Below are positions 22,800 through 34,496 of a stretch of DNA of 64,000 nt, in pieces. The DNA is from Cordylochernes scorpioides (lineage: Eukaryota; Arthropoda; Arachnida; Pseudoscorpiones; Chernetidae). Under the pieces are notes generated by a model. The model saw only the letters and a program-made list of their open reading frames with translations. It did not search any database and was not told the DNA's origin. Positions within the stretch are counted from its first letter, which is position 1. The number at the start of each line of letters is the position of its first letter. The position numbers and the translations under genes were made by a program. Location: the NCBI GenBank assembly GCA_030710605.1, contig CP092884.1:17651483-17715482 (forward strand), written 5' to 3'.

Positions 22800-24330
22800 A
22801 TTCCTAAAGCTGAACCACTGTTCAGAACCTTCAATAAAAAAAATCAAAACAAAATATACTGTTGAACTAAAGTCTTAAATCACAGCCTGCTATTAATACA
22901 GAATAGCCTCTTCAATAGAAAAAGAAAAACTGAAAACTCCTTACAATGAACATTTAACACAAACACAAGGTTGTAGCCTTAAAAAAGAAAAACTGAAAGA
23001 ATCTGAAACCCTTTACAAAGACACTTAGAATCTAAAACCATGGTTGTAGCGTAAAAAAAAAAACTGAAAATTCTTTAAGACCACAATCTAGGGCCTTTAA
23101 CTCACGTTCTAACACTTCATGCTATGATCGAAATTTAACTAAACTCTAGTACACATTCTATAGGTTTACTCATTGGCAGCCTGGGCACGATTTACACCCC
23201 GTGGGCTTCTTGACCCTGGCTGAACGGCGTATTCCCAGGCCGCCTACATTGTCTTCAATTACCCCATTCACTATCCCTAGTGGATTTCTTAAGACTGCCG
23301 TCTCTTGTGGTCCCTCTAGTTCTACAGTTCTATGGGAATATATAGGATACGTTGTATGTACCCAGTGATCTTCATCATTGATGACATACCAACGCTAAAA
23401 CAAGGTTGTGAAAACCTTTTACAATGAATCACAAACACTAAACTGGTTGTGACAACTTTTCAAAGATGACATAATAACGCTAAGACAAGTTTGTGAAAAC
23501 CTTTTACAATGAAACACAAACACTAAAACAGGTTGTGACAACCTTTCAAAGATGACATACTAACACTAAAACAAGGCTGTGACAACTTTTGAAAGATGAC
23601 ATACCAACGCTTAAACAAGGTTGTGACAACTTTTCAAAGATGACATACCAACGCTAAAACAAGGTTGTGAAAACCTTTTACAATGAAACACAAACACTAA
23701 ACAGGTTGTGACAACTTTTCAAAGATGACATACTAACGCTAAAACAAGGTTGTGAAAACCTTTTACAATGAAACACCAACACTAAAACAGGTTGTGACAA
23801 CTTTTCAAAGATGACATACTAACACTAAAAACACGGTTGTGAAAATTCTTTAAAGATGAACTAACATTAAAACACGGTTGTGAGACGATATACTGCACAA
23901 AGACAAGGTTGAGACAAATGACACACTAACACTGAAACAGGGTGTGAAAACTCCTTTCAACGATCACTTAACACTAAAACACACGTTATAGTTTAAAATA
24001 GAAAGGAAAAACTGCAAACTCTTTAAAGTTCACCATAACACTAAGACAAAATTGTTAGCTTAAAATAAAAAAAATTGGAAACTCTTTAAAGTTCATCATC
24101 ACACTAGGACAAGATGTAGCTTAAAATAATAAAAAGAAAAAAAAAACAAACTTTAAGATTCATTACAACGCCAAAACAAACTCGTAGCTAGTAAAAAATA
24201 AAAGAAAGCTGAAACTCTTTAAATCACAGCCTATCACTAAGAACAAAGCGTTGTTAAAAAAAAACTGAGTAACTCTTAAATATCATATACCAACACTAAA
24301 ACCAAAATTGCAGCCAAAAAAAAAACTGCT
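22800..24330. repeat. Tandem minisatellite, unit about 43-44 bp
   Basis: The core (about 23390-23880) alternates two related half-units: one of the form GATGACATACCAACGCTAAA plus ACAAGGTTGTGACAACTTTT, the other with CCTTTTACAATGAAACACAA. Spacing between GATGACATA marks is about 43-44 or 86-88 bp. Flanking parts (22800-23390 and 23880-24330) carry looser versions (AACACTAAAAC...GGTTGTAGC...AAAAACTGAAA), suggesting a longer, decayed array. No coding potential. Confidence 0.8.
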
Positions 24331-26825
24331 TCTAAAAAGGAGAATACATATTTTTTATTTAATATAACCTAATATTATAACTAATATAGACCTATGTATA
24401 TAAATTAGTGTATACAGTTGCTGAATTTTAGGTAAATCCGCCCATACCAATTCTCAGTGCATGTTTTTGTACTATTTACAACCATTGACCTCTACGCCAA
24501 AACAAATCATCCATCAACCACTTGATGAAGAGTTAAAATCGTTCCATCGTTCTATCAGCCAACAGCTACTCTCTAAACGTTGAGCGCACCTTCTCCTATC
24601 AACCTTTATCTTCTATTTACAAACTCTTTATCAAACTTTCTTCAATTCTTCCTATTTCAACACTTTCTCTCTGTCGAATTTCGACATGCTTCTTTCTGTC
24701 TCTTTCTCATCACCTTTCAACGTACTTCCATCGCATCTCTCTTCAACGCTTTCAACACATTTCAACTCTTTTTTCATCGCTTTTAACACACTTCAACGCC
24801 TTTTCATCACTCTTTCATCGTCTTTTAGACGCCATTCAACCCTCTTTCATCCCTCTGAAGTCTCTTCGAAACCCGTCATCGGGAATTGGATCCCGATCTA
24901 TTACTATTCTACTTTGATATCTCGGGAGTCCCTTCTGGGAATCTGTTCCTCCCCTGTCAGTTCTTATTAAGGCTGGCGACCTACCCTCCTGTTTACAAGC
25001 AAGAAATTTCCTCCAATTCTATCTCCCCTTGGTCACCCCCCTTTCAGGAGATAAGCTTATCTCGGCTGCCTTAGAGACCCTGTCTAGACCGGTCGGTAAA
25101 CATTACTGTAGTTGCTGGGAAGTTGACAAGTCACCTTTCTTTAGCATTGTCTCTCTCCATGCGAGATAGGACAACTTTATCATGGAAAAGCAGAGATATA
25201 TATGTACAAAAGTCAGCTGTCCTATACTTTGCTGAACAATATCCCCTTCAAGAAATTATGCAAGCCCTTCGCAGAATCGGAGTTTCTAGATACTAACTAT
25301 TACTTTGGTGTGATCTTGTAAATATTGTGCTCTGGTTGAATCAGACTAAGCAGTTCCTCTCGTCCCGAAGGAAGTTCTTAACATTGTTGACAACTCTTAA
25401 CTCACAGGGTAGTAGCTTATAGAATTAAGTCGTTCATTTAGGGCATGTTCATGCTGATGAATGAAGCCCTTCTAGCAGGTCATAAGCGTTTATCTGATAA
25501 CAGATGATCTAGGTAAATTCGTTGTCTTGCGTCTTTTACTTTATGCAACAGGAGATGCCGCTCAAAAGGACCTTAACACTAGGGTTAGAACTCGTTGCCC
25601 CTTTCAGAATGAAGTGGTTGTCGAAACATTGATGTGGGGAGAATCGTACATTTGACCAGTGTATATCGTTGAGTATAGACTATGCCGTCTCTCTCATTGC
25701 CACCCAGGTACTTTAGAGTGAAACTTGGTTTATTGGCTGTTACGGGCGAATCCCGTCCGGCATTCAATAAGATATCAATGGTGATCTTTGTCACGTCCAG
25801 GAGGCCATCCCATAAGCGACCAAATCAACTTTCCCCCGACTTATAACACCGTCTCATCGCGGTAATTGAAATTAATTGGAACCAAGTATGGATCTTAATC
25901 TTGTGTCGTAATTAATTTTATCAGTTCATCTTGTTTTCTCAATTTCTTCTTGATACACTGGCCTGACACACCACACTTCTCCTAGTCAGTAGCAACTCCA
26001 ATCCGTCCCAATGAGAAAGCCCCTTTTAGGCGTCAGTTTCCTGTCAAACTCACGTATGGTTCCAGAAAAAAAAACTTACATATATTACAGTGGTATCTAC
26101 TCCCACTGGCATTATTATTCACTATGATATCCATTTACTTTATTTTATTCAACTGTTATTAGCTGGATCGTTATGATACCTCCGCGCAAACATTGTCTTT
26201 GATGTGACTAATTCCTTAAAGTTCCGCCATTTTAAACACCCTTTTAGTTAGAGTTGTCTTAATTAATCACTGGAGCTATCTGCGTTGAGCGGACTAAGCC
26301 ACCTTATCTAGATTTCCACTCTAACTCCAGGATCTAGGCTGTCCAGATCTCTTACGAAAGAAAAAAAAACTATATCTATACACTATTATTATTGAAAGGA
26401 ACCACATATCTGATTCGTGAGCGTAATCGGAGCTTGTATCTACAAAACACGATGATTATAGGAAGTCTGACATTTTAGGTATTGCACCAACACTATTGGG
26501 ATATCTCTCTCGTTTTCTCTAAGAGAAGTGGGTCTTAATTGAAAAGAGATGCTCAAACCCATAACACCAGAATACCATGACATTTGTTGTACCCTGACAA
26601 AGCAACCCCTTTTCCGTTGGTAAAGAAAGAAATGCTAAATATACACGGGCTTAAATTCGTATCTGAGCAGACCCTCTGCTGGTGATTACTTAGTATAACT
26701 AGATGCAGGCAATGATGTCTTTATTCGTCCTCATTCTAGGAAAGGTGCTACAGGGAAATGGACAGAATAGTTGGGAATTTCATAAAAAAGGAAAAGTTAA
26801 ATCTTAATTATGACATGTTGAATTT
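24331..26825. other. Non-coding interior, with a pyrimidine-rich tract
   Basis: From 24580 to 24860 the plus strand is strongly CT-rich with repeated TTTCAACNC and TTTCATC words, a degenerate simple-sequence tract; the 68- and 94-codon frames across it are low-complexity (L, F, S). The remainder, 24860-26825, shows nothing I recognise. Confidence 0.5.
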
Positions 26826-27895
26826 ATCGTGAGTGTACATCGACGTGTAAGCAACTATTGCAATTATACCACATCGAAAAAAAAAAGGATGACAAGTTTA
26901 ACGTTTCAAAGAGGCAATAAGAACTATTATCATGCAATTATAAAATTAAAAAAAAATACGCTTGCTTAAACAAACCTATGTTCATATATGGACATAGAAA
27001 TAAAATAAACAATCACTCTATCGAATAAATATGTACGCGTCTATCGACCGCCATCTTGGAAATCTATCGTGATTGTACATTGACATGTAAGCAGCTATCA
27101 TAAATTATACCATATCGGAAAGGAAAGGATGACAAATTCAACGTTTCAAAGAAGCAAGCAAAACTATACGCTTGTCTAAATATCGGGGTTAAATTTTAAA
27201 AGAAAAATGCACATTCATATAAGGTTAACAAATAAAAAAATCAAAATACTGTTTTTATCTCGTGTACGTTATCGGGAATTTACATTCACAGTTAATTATA
27301 ACAAAAAATACTAATGACATAAAAGGAACTACTAAAGAGCATATGCGAAAGCATGACTTAGCGCGTCCTTGGTCCGCCATGTTGAAAATTTTATCGTGAA
27401 CGAACCGCCACGCAAATATCGTGAATTATACCATATCGAGAAAAGAAAAAAAATGACAAATTCAACGATTTAAAGAAGCAAGCTAAACTATACGCTTGTC
27501 TAAAATATCGGGGTTAAATTTTAAAAAAGAAAAATGCACATTCATATAAGGTTAACAAATAAGAAAATCAAAATACTGTTTTTATCTCGTGCACGTTATC
27601 GGGAATTTACATTCACAGTTACTTATAAAAATACTAATGACATAAAAAGAACTACTAAAGAGCATATGTGAAAGCATGACTTAGCGCGTCCTTGGTCCGC
27701 CATGTTGAAAATTTTATCGTGATTGAGCCGCCACGCAAATATCGTGAATTATACCATATCGAAAAAAATGACAAATTCAACGATTTAAAGAAGCAAGCTA
27801 AACTATACGCTTGTCTAAAATATCGGGGTTAAATTTTAAAAAGAAAATGCATATTCATATAAAGTTAACAAAAATAAAAAAATCAAAATACTGCG
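26826..27895. repeat. Four-unit tandem repeat, about 240-330 bp
   Basis: Four successive units start at TATCGTGA near 26826, 27065, 27394 and 27714. Each contains CAATTATACCA/TGAATTATACCATATCG, GACAAATTCAACG and AAGAAGCAAGC blocks. The last two units (about 320 bp) are very similar and also share TTAGCGCGTCCTTGGTCCGC. The first is shorter and more diverged. No open frame of note. Confidence 0.8.
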
Positions 27896-28589
27896 CATGA
27901 CAATGCACATTAGATAAGAGGATGAATGCTTTAAATTATTATATTGAAGACGTTAAATACACACTATAAAGATAAGAGATAACTAAGAAAACATTCTAAC
28001 AAATTCAAAATATCTTTAGACTTATCGAGTGGAAATTCTGTTGGATGGAAATAATAAAAAAATAAAAATTATTAAACTGTAGTATAAAATAAGTCGCATT
28101 GATTTTTATAATTAAGAAGGTAATGGTGAAAAACAAAAGGAAGATGGAATATTTTAGACGTGAAAACCTTCCCGCAAGAGCGGGGAGGATAGCAAAAAAA
28201 AAAACTAACCTTTCAACTCAGATGCTGGCAGCGAACTGACCTCCTAGTTGTTTTTCTACCTCCCACCTTGGAACCTCACATGTGTTTTCCACATGTCCAC
28301 CCCCAAAAATACCTCTCTTCTCCACCACCCATGCACACGTGTTAGCAGGAGGGGGCGAACACATGTGTTCGTCCCTAAGGACTCCAAATTTGGAACTCGT
28401 GGGAAATTCTCAGGTTTCTGAGAAAGCATTGTTCCTAGGCCTAAGTTAGCGTCCCAAAATTCTAGGATCCATATAAAAGGAATAAATTATTTCTCCAACA
28501 TTTGAAACTTAGAATTAAAATGTGGTACACACCAACCATAAAATGTTTCTATTAACTCGAAAAATTGAAAGGTTAGAATAATGTATACG
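27896..28589. other. Non-coding interior sequence
   Basis: AT-rich up to about 28200, then a GC-richer patch (28200-28460) with CACATGTG-type words. No gene or RNA recognised. Confidence 0.4.
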
Positions 28590-30770
28590 CTAAGCTCAGG
28601 AAATAACGATCATTTCTTTTGTCATGTGAACTAAGAAATTGAAAAAAAAACAATGTGTACACTAGACATAAAGTTAAAATAGCAATAAAAACGGTTAAAA
28701 TTATCATCTACACTAAAGCATAAAGTACCTTTCTCGGTTCGTGGAATTGAATGGTTAAAAATAACGATCACTTCTTTTATCGTATGAAACTGAGAAATTA
28801 AAAAAAATCAATGTGTACACTAGACATAAAGTTAAAATAGCAATAAGACGGTTAAAATTATCGTCTACACTAAAGCATAAAGTACCTTTCTCGGTTCGTG
28901 GAATTGAATGGTTAAAAATAACGATCACTTCTTTTATCGTGTGAAACTGAGAAATTAAAAAAAAAATCAATGTGTACACTAGACATAAAGTTAAATGACA
29001 ATAAAAGGTTAATACATGAATTATCGTATACACTAAAGCATAAAATACCTTTCCCAACTCGTGGAATTGAATTTATCGTGTGAAACTGAGAATTTGAAAA
29101 AAAAAATTTTAATGTGTACACTAGACATAAAGTTAAAATAGCAATAAAAACGGTTAAAATTATCATCTACACTAAAGCATAAAGTACCTTTCTCGGTTCG
29201 TGGAATTGAATGGTTAAAAATAACGATCACTTCTTTTATCGTGTGAAACTGAGAAATTAAAAAAAAATCAATGTGTACACTAGACATAAAGTTAAAATAG
29301 CAATAAAACGGTTAAAATTATCGTCTACACTAAAGCATAAAGTACCTTTCTCGGTTCGTGGAATTGAATGGTTAAAAATAACGATCACTTCTTTTATCGT
29401 GTGAAACTGAGAAATTAAAAAAAAATCAATGTGTACACTAGACATAAAGTTAAATGACAATAAAAGGTTAATACATGAATTATCGTATACACTAAAGCAT
29501 AAAATACCTTTCCCAACTCGTGGAATTGAATTTATCGTGTGAAACTGAGAATTTGAAAAAAAAAATTTTAATGTGTACACTAGACATAAAGTTAAAATAG
29601 CAATAAAAACGGTTAAAATTATCATCTACACTAAAGCATAAAGTACCTTTCTCGGTTCATGGAATTGAATGGTTAAAAATAACGATCACTTCTTTTATCG
29701 TGTGAAACTGAGAAATTGAAAAAAAAATCAATGTGTACACTAGACATAAAGTTAAAATAGCAATAAAACGGTTAAAATTATCGTCTACACTAAAGCATAA
29801 AGTACCTTTCTCGGTTCGTGGAATTGAATGGTTAAAAAATAACGATCACTTCTTTTATCGTGTGAAACTGAGAAATTAAAAAAAAATCAATGTGTACACT
29901 AGACATAAAGTTAAAATAGCAATAAAACGGTTAAAATTATCATCTACACTAAAGCATAAAGTACCTTTCTCGGTTCGTGGAATTGAATGGTTAAAAATAA
30001 CGATCACTTCTTTTATCGTGTGAAACTGAGAAATTAAAAAAAAATCAATGTGTACACTAGACATAAAGTTAAATGACAATAAAAGGTTAATACATGAATT
30101 ATCGTATACACTAAAGCATAAAATACCTTTCCCAACTCGTGGAATTGTATTTATCGTGTGAAACTGATAAATTGAAAAAAAAAATAATGTGTACACTAGA
30201 CATAAAGTTAAAATAGCAATAAAAACGGTTAAAATTATCATCTACACTAAGGCATAAAGTACCTTTCTCGGTTCGTGGAATTGAATGGTTAAAAATAACG
30301 ATCACTTCTTTTATCGTGTGAAACTGAGAAATTGAAAAAAAATCAATGTGTACACTAGACATAAAGTTAAATAACAATAAAAGGTTAATACATGAATTAT
30401 CGTATACACTAAAGCATAAAATACCTTTCCCAACTCGTGGAATTGAATGGTTAGAAATAACGATATTTCTTTTATCGTGTGAAACTGAGAAATTGAAAAA
30501 AAAATTTAATGTGTACACTAGACATAAAGTTAAAATAGCAATAAAACGGTTAAAATTATCGTCTACACTAAAGCATAAAGTACCTTTCTCGGTTCGTGGA
30601 ATTGAATGGTTAAAAATAACGATCACTTCTTTTATCGTGTGAAACTGAGAAATTAAAAAAAAAATCAATGTGTACACTAGACATAAAGTTAAATAACAAT
30701 AGAAGGTTAATACATGATTATCGTATGCACTAAAGCATAAAATACCTTTGTCAACTCGTGGGATTCTATT
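28590..30770. repeat. Tandem array, about 158-bp unit with higher-order pattern
   Basis: Fourteen copies of AGACATAAAG occur at 28664, 28822, 28981, 29123, 29282, 29440, 29582, 29742, 29901, 30059, 30198, 30357, 30520 and 30679. Intervals are mostly 158-160 bp, with 142, 142 and 139 bp at three places and one of 163. The early part follows a 158/159/142 cycle, i.e. a higher-order unit near 459 bp. The unit period is close to a multiple of three and lacks stops in one minus-strand frame, which creates false frames of 84-230 codons (for example 30111-30803). The array lies about 225 bp inside the 5' LTR, on the leader side of the giant element. Confidence 0.9.
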
Positions 30771-30972
30771 TAAGTCTAACGTAGTTTTTTTATATGCTAA
30801 CAATTATCCAGCAAAATTCATAAAGAGGTGCATAAATATGGCATGCGTTTTCATATTTTAAACTTGAGTTAATTTTCAAAATTAAAATATGCAGTGATAC
30901 TTAATTTCTTAATCTCAGGGGTTTTTGTGGGCCTACTTCCTGCAAATTATTTTGCAGTTTTCGGGAGACTCT

Positions 30973-30995
30973 GCCCCACGTTAAGTGGCGCCAAA
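30973..30995 (-). promoter_or_regulatory. Primer-binding site of the giant element
   Basis: On the minus strand, two bases after the CA end of the right LTR, the sequence reads TGGCGCCACTTAACGTGGGG. TGGCGCC is the start of a common LTR-retrotransposon primer-binding site. It marks the right LTR as the 5' LTR and sets the element's direction. Confidence 0.65.
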
Positions 30996-31876
30996 TGTAA
31001 GATCCCTTCTTACGTTCCATTTAGGAACGTCTCTATCTTAGTCCAGTCTAGCTCAACAGTAGTTTTAACACATACATACGGCAAATATAGTGTACACCCG
31101 GGTTTACATGTGATTTGTTGTTAAATATAGATAATAATAATACCAATACATTTTTTAAACATTGAATATTAACATTTATTAGTCTTCATGGAATTTACAA
31201 AAATAAAAAATTTGTATTTATCATTGTGTGGCATGAGTAGGCAAAAACAAAAGAAGTTTAATATCCTTTTGCAAATAAAAAAAAAGAATTCTATGAAAAA
31301 AAAAATGATTGAGAGCCTACAATTTGGTATTTCAACCAAGTTACTGCATCTAGATAAGATGACCAATCGATATTAATTAATACCTTTAAGAAAACATAAG
31401 GTTGAAACCTTAATTCAACATATATCTTAAATAGTCGAGTCTATCAAAATTTGGTATTTGCCATGGTTTTTACCATGCTTTCTATTTTGGACCTCATTAT
31501 GTCAAAAATTAAGTTGACTTACCAGATCAAGCCCTCATGGCTCCCAGAACGCCCCGCTTGTCTTTCCTCTCCTGATAAAGATTCGATCCGGTCCCTCCGA
31601 AAACTTGATGAAAACTGCCGTTCTATTCAAAATAAAGCTTCGAGGTAAGTTCTCAACTTTTACTACAGAGAAATCATATAATTAATATTCCTAGAATATA
31701 ATAAAAGAATAGATATTATTAATTAAAAATAATATATTATTATTTTTAAAAGAGAGATATCGAAATAACAAATATAGATGTTAAATCCTTTGAGAAAATT
31801 AAAATTCTTCTTTTAAAAGAAAATTTTGAGGTAATAAAAAAAAATTGGCAAAAATAAGGATAAAAAAAAAAGATAT

Positions 31877-32118
31877 TGTAGCGTAGAAATCAAGCCTTGA
31901 AATATCCTAAGATATAAAAGTATTTATTGATGACGTCACAGCGACGAGTCGACAATTATTAACAAGTCAGCAAAAACTATCTACCGCTAGAGAATCTTGA
32001 GCAAGCAAGCAAAGAGATATTTTGATAATTATTTTACATAAAAGATTAATAAATATTTATATAATCTGTTGAATAGTTTCATTGAATAATTTAATTAATA
32101 AATTATTTCTTCGTCACA
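31877..32118 (-). repeat. Gypsy 3' LTR (242 bp)
   Basis: TGTAGCG...CGTCACA on the plus strand. It differs from the other LTR by about two substitutions visible by eye (GCAAGC/GCAATC, AGAGATA/AGAAATA). It contains the palindrome TGACGTCA at 31931-31938, a cAMP-response-element-like site that could influence transcription. The inner flank has a purine-rich tract on the minus strand (AGGAGGAGG, 32122-32130). Confidence 0.9.
31931..31938. promoter_or_regulatory. CRE-like palindrome in the Gypsy LTR
   Basis: TGACGTCA, an 8-bp perfect palindrome, occurs in both LTRs. It is the consensus site for CREB/ATF-type bZIP factors. Function in this element is inferred only. Confidence 0.4.
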
Positions 32119-32154
32119 TAGCCTCCTCCTATAAAGAGCATCGACCCGATGCTC
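32119..32154. promoter_or_regulatory. Gypsy polypurine tract and adjoining hairpin
   Basis: Directly inside the 3' LTR the minus strand has AGGAGGAGGCTA, a good polypurine tract. Next to it, 32136-32154 is a perfect 8-bp inverted repeat GAGCATCG/CGATGCTC with a 3-base loop, which could form a stable RNA hairpin near the end of the coding region. Confidence 0.6.
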
Positions 32155-32279
32155 AGAAGGAGACTTACATCCTCAGTCTCAAGGCTCGAGAACGGGTGAT
32201 AGGGCCTGAGATCTCTACGCGGGTCTGTGATTGTTGTGTTCGTTCAGTGGGGATGTCTTCTTCCTGGAAGTTTGTCGAG

Positions 32280-33404
32280 TCATCTTCCCGGGTCCTCTTC
32301 TAGGTGGTCCTCCTGGTCCTCTGGGTTTAAATATGGTTTCATCCTACAAATGTGAACTAAATCTTTTGTTTTACGACGACCTTGCTGGTTTCCGAATGTT
32401 TCAACTTCATAGGTCACATCAGATATTTTTCGGGTTACTTTGTATGGGCCGAAGTAACGTCTCATTAGTTTCTCCGAATATCCCACTTTACGCACAGGGA
32501 TAAAGATCCATACAAGATCTCCAGGCTGATAAATTATATTTCTGTGATGGGCGTCATAGCGTTGTTTATTGCTATCTTGAGATCTCATGAAGTGGATACG
32601 TGCCAGTTTTCGTGCTTCTTCGGCTCTTGCCCCTAGAGTTTGGATGAAATCGTCGTCTTCTGGCAATAACTTGGGGAATAACACGTCCAGTGGAGTCTCG
32701 GCTTCACGCCCGTGTACAAGGAAAAATGGGGTGAACCCAGTTGACTCTTGTTTTGCTGTGTTGTATGCAAATGTAACGAATGGAAGAATCCTGTCCCAAT
32801 CTTTCTGGTTGACATCTACATACATGGACAGCATGTCTGCTATGGTCTTATTCAACCTCTCCGTGAGGCCGTTTGTCTGGGGGTGATAGGCGGTCGTCTT
32901 CCGATGGGTTATTCTGCACTGGTTGTTCAGATCACTTATCATTGAAGATGTGAAGTTCCTTCCTCTATCCGTGATTAATTCCCTCGGCGCGCCGTGCTTT
33001 AAGATGACATCTTCAATGAAGAATTTGGCAACTTCCATGGATTCACTTGTGGGTAGGGCTTTAGTTATCGCATATTTCGTTAGGTAGTCCGTACATACAA
33101 TAATCCAACGGTTGCCACCTTCTGATGTTGGAAATCTCCCCAGGAGATCCATTCCTACCTTTTCAAAAGCAACTTCAGGAACAGGTATTGGCTGTAAGTG
33201 CCCTGAGGGGAGTTGGGGCTGATGTTTACGCCTCTGACAATCTGAACAGTGTGCCACATACTTTCTAACCGTTCTATACATTCCGGGCCAGTAATACTTT
33301 TTTCTTATTCGGTCATAGGTTTTAGTAAATCCGAGGTGACCAGCAGTGGGTGAATCATGGAAATTTTTCAGTAATTCCTGCCTTAAATGGCGTGGAACCA
33401 CCAA
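32280..33404 (-). pseudogene. Gypsy integrase segment of pol
   Basis: The 374-codon frame carries the integrase. The N-terminal zinc-binding HHCC module lies at about residues 15-60 (H and H in HDSPTAGHLG, C-x2-C in HCSDCQRRK). The catalytic D,D-x35-E core covers about residues 75-200: first Asp in KVGMDLLG, second in LITDRGRNF, Glu in TERLNKT. The C-terminal GPY/F block RYFGPYKVTRK is near residue 325. The frame continues in phase from the RT/RNase H segment and is separated from it only by a TGA at 33408-33410. The enzyme would insert the cDNA, making the 4-bp duplications seen. The product cannot be made as part of Pol unless the stop is read through. Confidence 0.9.
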
Positions 33405-33407
33405 AAG

Positions 33408-34484
33408 TCATGGTTTCCCCATTGGATCATAATTTTTTCTGTAGAACGTGTTATCGATTTTTACAAAGGTATTATTAGGAGTACTTTGTAATTGGTCAGC
33501 AATTTTTCTAAGAGCTTGATCATTCATCTGCTCTTCGCTAAAGTTCTGCAAAGTCACTATGCTTGGAATATCTTCCTCCATATCTTCACTGTATTCTAAT
33601 GGACTTCTTGATAAGCAGTCTGCGTCCTGATGTTTCCTTCCGCTCTTATACACGACAGTGACGTCAAACTCTTGCAGCCGAAGTGCCCATCTTGCTAACC
33701 TCCCACATGGGTCTTTGAGGTTGGTCAGCCAGCACAAAGAGTGGTGGTCTGTAACAATAGTGAACGGCTGTCCAAAGACATATGGTCGGAATTTATTGAT
33801 AGCCCAAATGATGGCAAGGCATTCCCTTTCTGTGGTTGAATAATTTTTTTCTGCCTTATTTAAGGTTCTGGATGCATAAGCAATGGCTCTTTCATTTCCC
33901 TTTTGTATCTGCACTAATACTGCTCCTATTCCGTAGTTGCTTGCGTCAGTGTGTATTTCGGTTGGGGATGAGTAATCAAAATGTCCAAGAGCGGGTTCGG
34001 AAATTAACGCTGACTTGAGAGCTTCAAATGCATTTTGCTCTTCCTGGTTCCAATAAAATGCTGAGTCTTTCTTCAAAAGGTCATTCAAGGGTTGGGCTAC
34101 GTGGGCATAATTGGGTATGAAGCGGCGGTAGTAGGATGAAAGGCCAAGAAAACTTCTAACTTCCTTCAATGACCTTGGCGTAGCGAAGTCGCGGACTGCT
34201 CGAATCTTTTCTTGGTCGGGACGAATTCCATTTTCACTCACCTCATGTCCAAGAACCGTGATAGTTTTTGCACCAAACTTGCATTTCTTGGAATTGAGAC
34301 ATAATCCGGCTTTCTTAAGGCAATTTAATACAAGTTGAAGGCGTCTTAGATGTTCTTCAAAGCCATCTGAAAAAACGATGATGTCATCGAGGTAACACAA
34401 GCAAATAGTCCACTTAAGACCCTTCAGAAGATTATCGATCATTCGTTCGAAGGTAGCTGGAGCATTACATAACCCAAATGGCAT
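33408..34484 (-). pseudogene. Gypsy reverse transcriptase C-part and RNase H
   Basis: 358 codons. The reverse transcriptase continues at its start with MPFGLCNAPATF and the active-site YLDDIIVFSD near residue 30. RNase H follows, with TDASNYGIGAVL near 180, the DHHSLCWL block near 247 and DADCLSR near 288. Catalytic residues look intact. The segment lies in the same frame as 34497-35735; an in-frame TAA at 34497-34499 separates them in the conserved PDGL-to-MPFGL stretch. The downstream end is the TGA at 33408-33410. Both breaks look like simple point mutations. Confidence 0.9.
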
Positions 34485-34496
34485 TACTTTGAACTC

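Noticed and set aside
28755..30803. Overlapping minus-strand frames of 84-230 codons
   Set aside because: They are produced by the tandem array, whose period is close to a multiple of three; the peptides are the same hydrophobic string repeated, with no start or family evidence.
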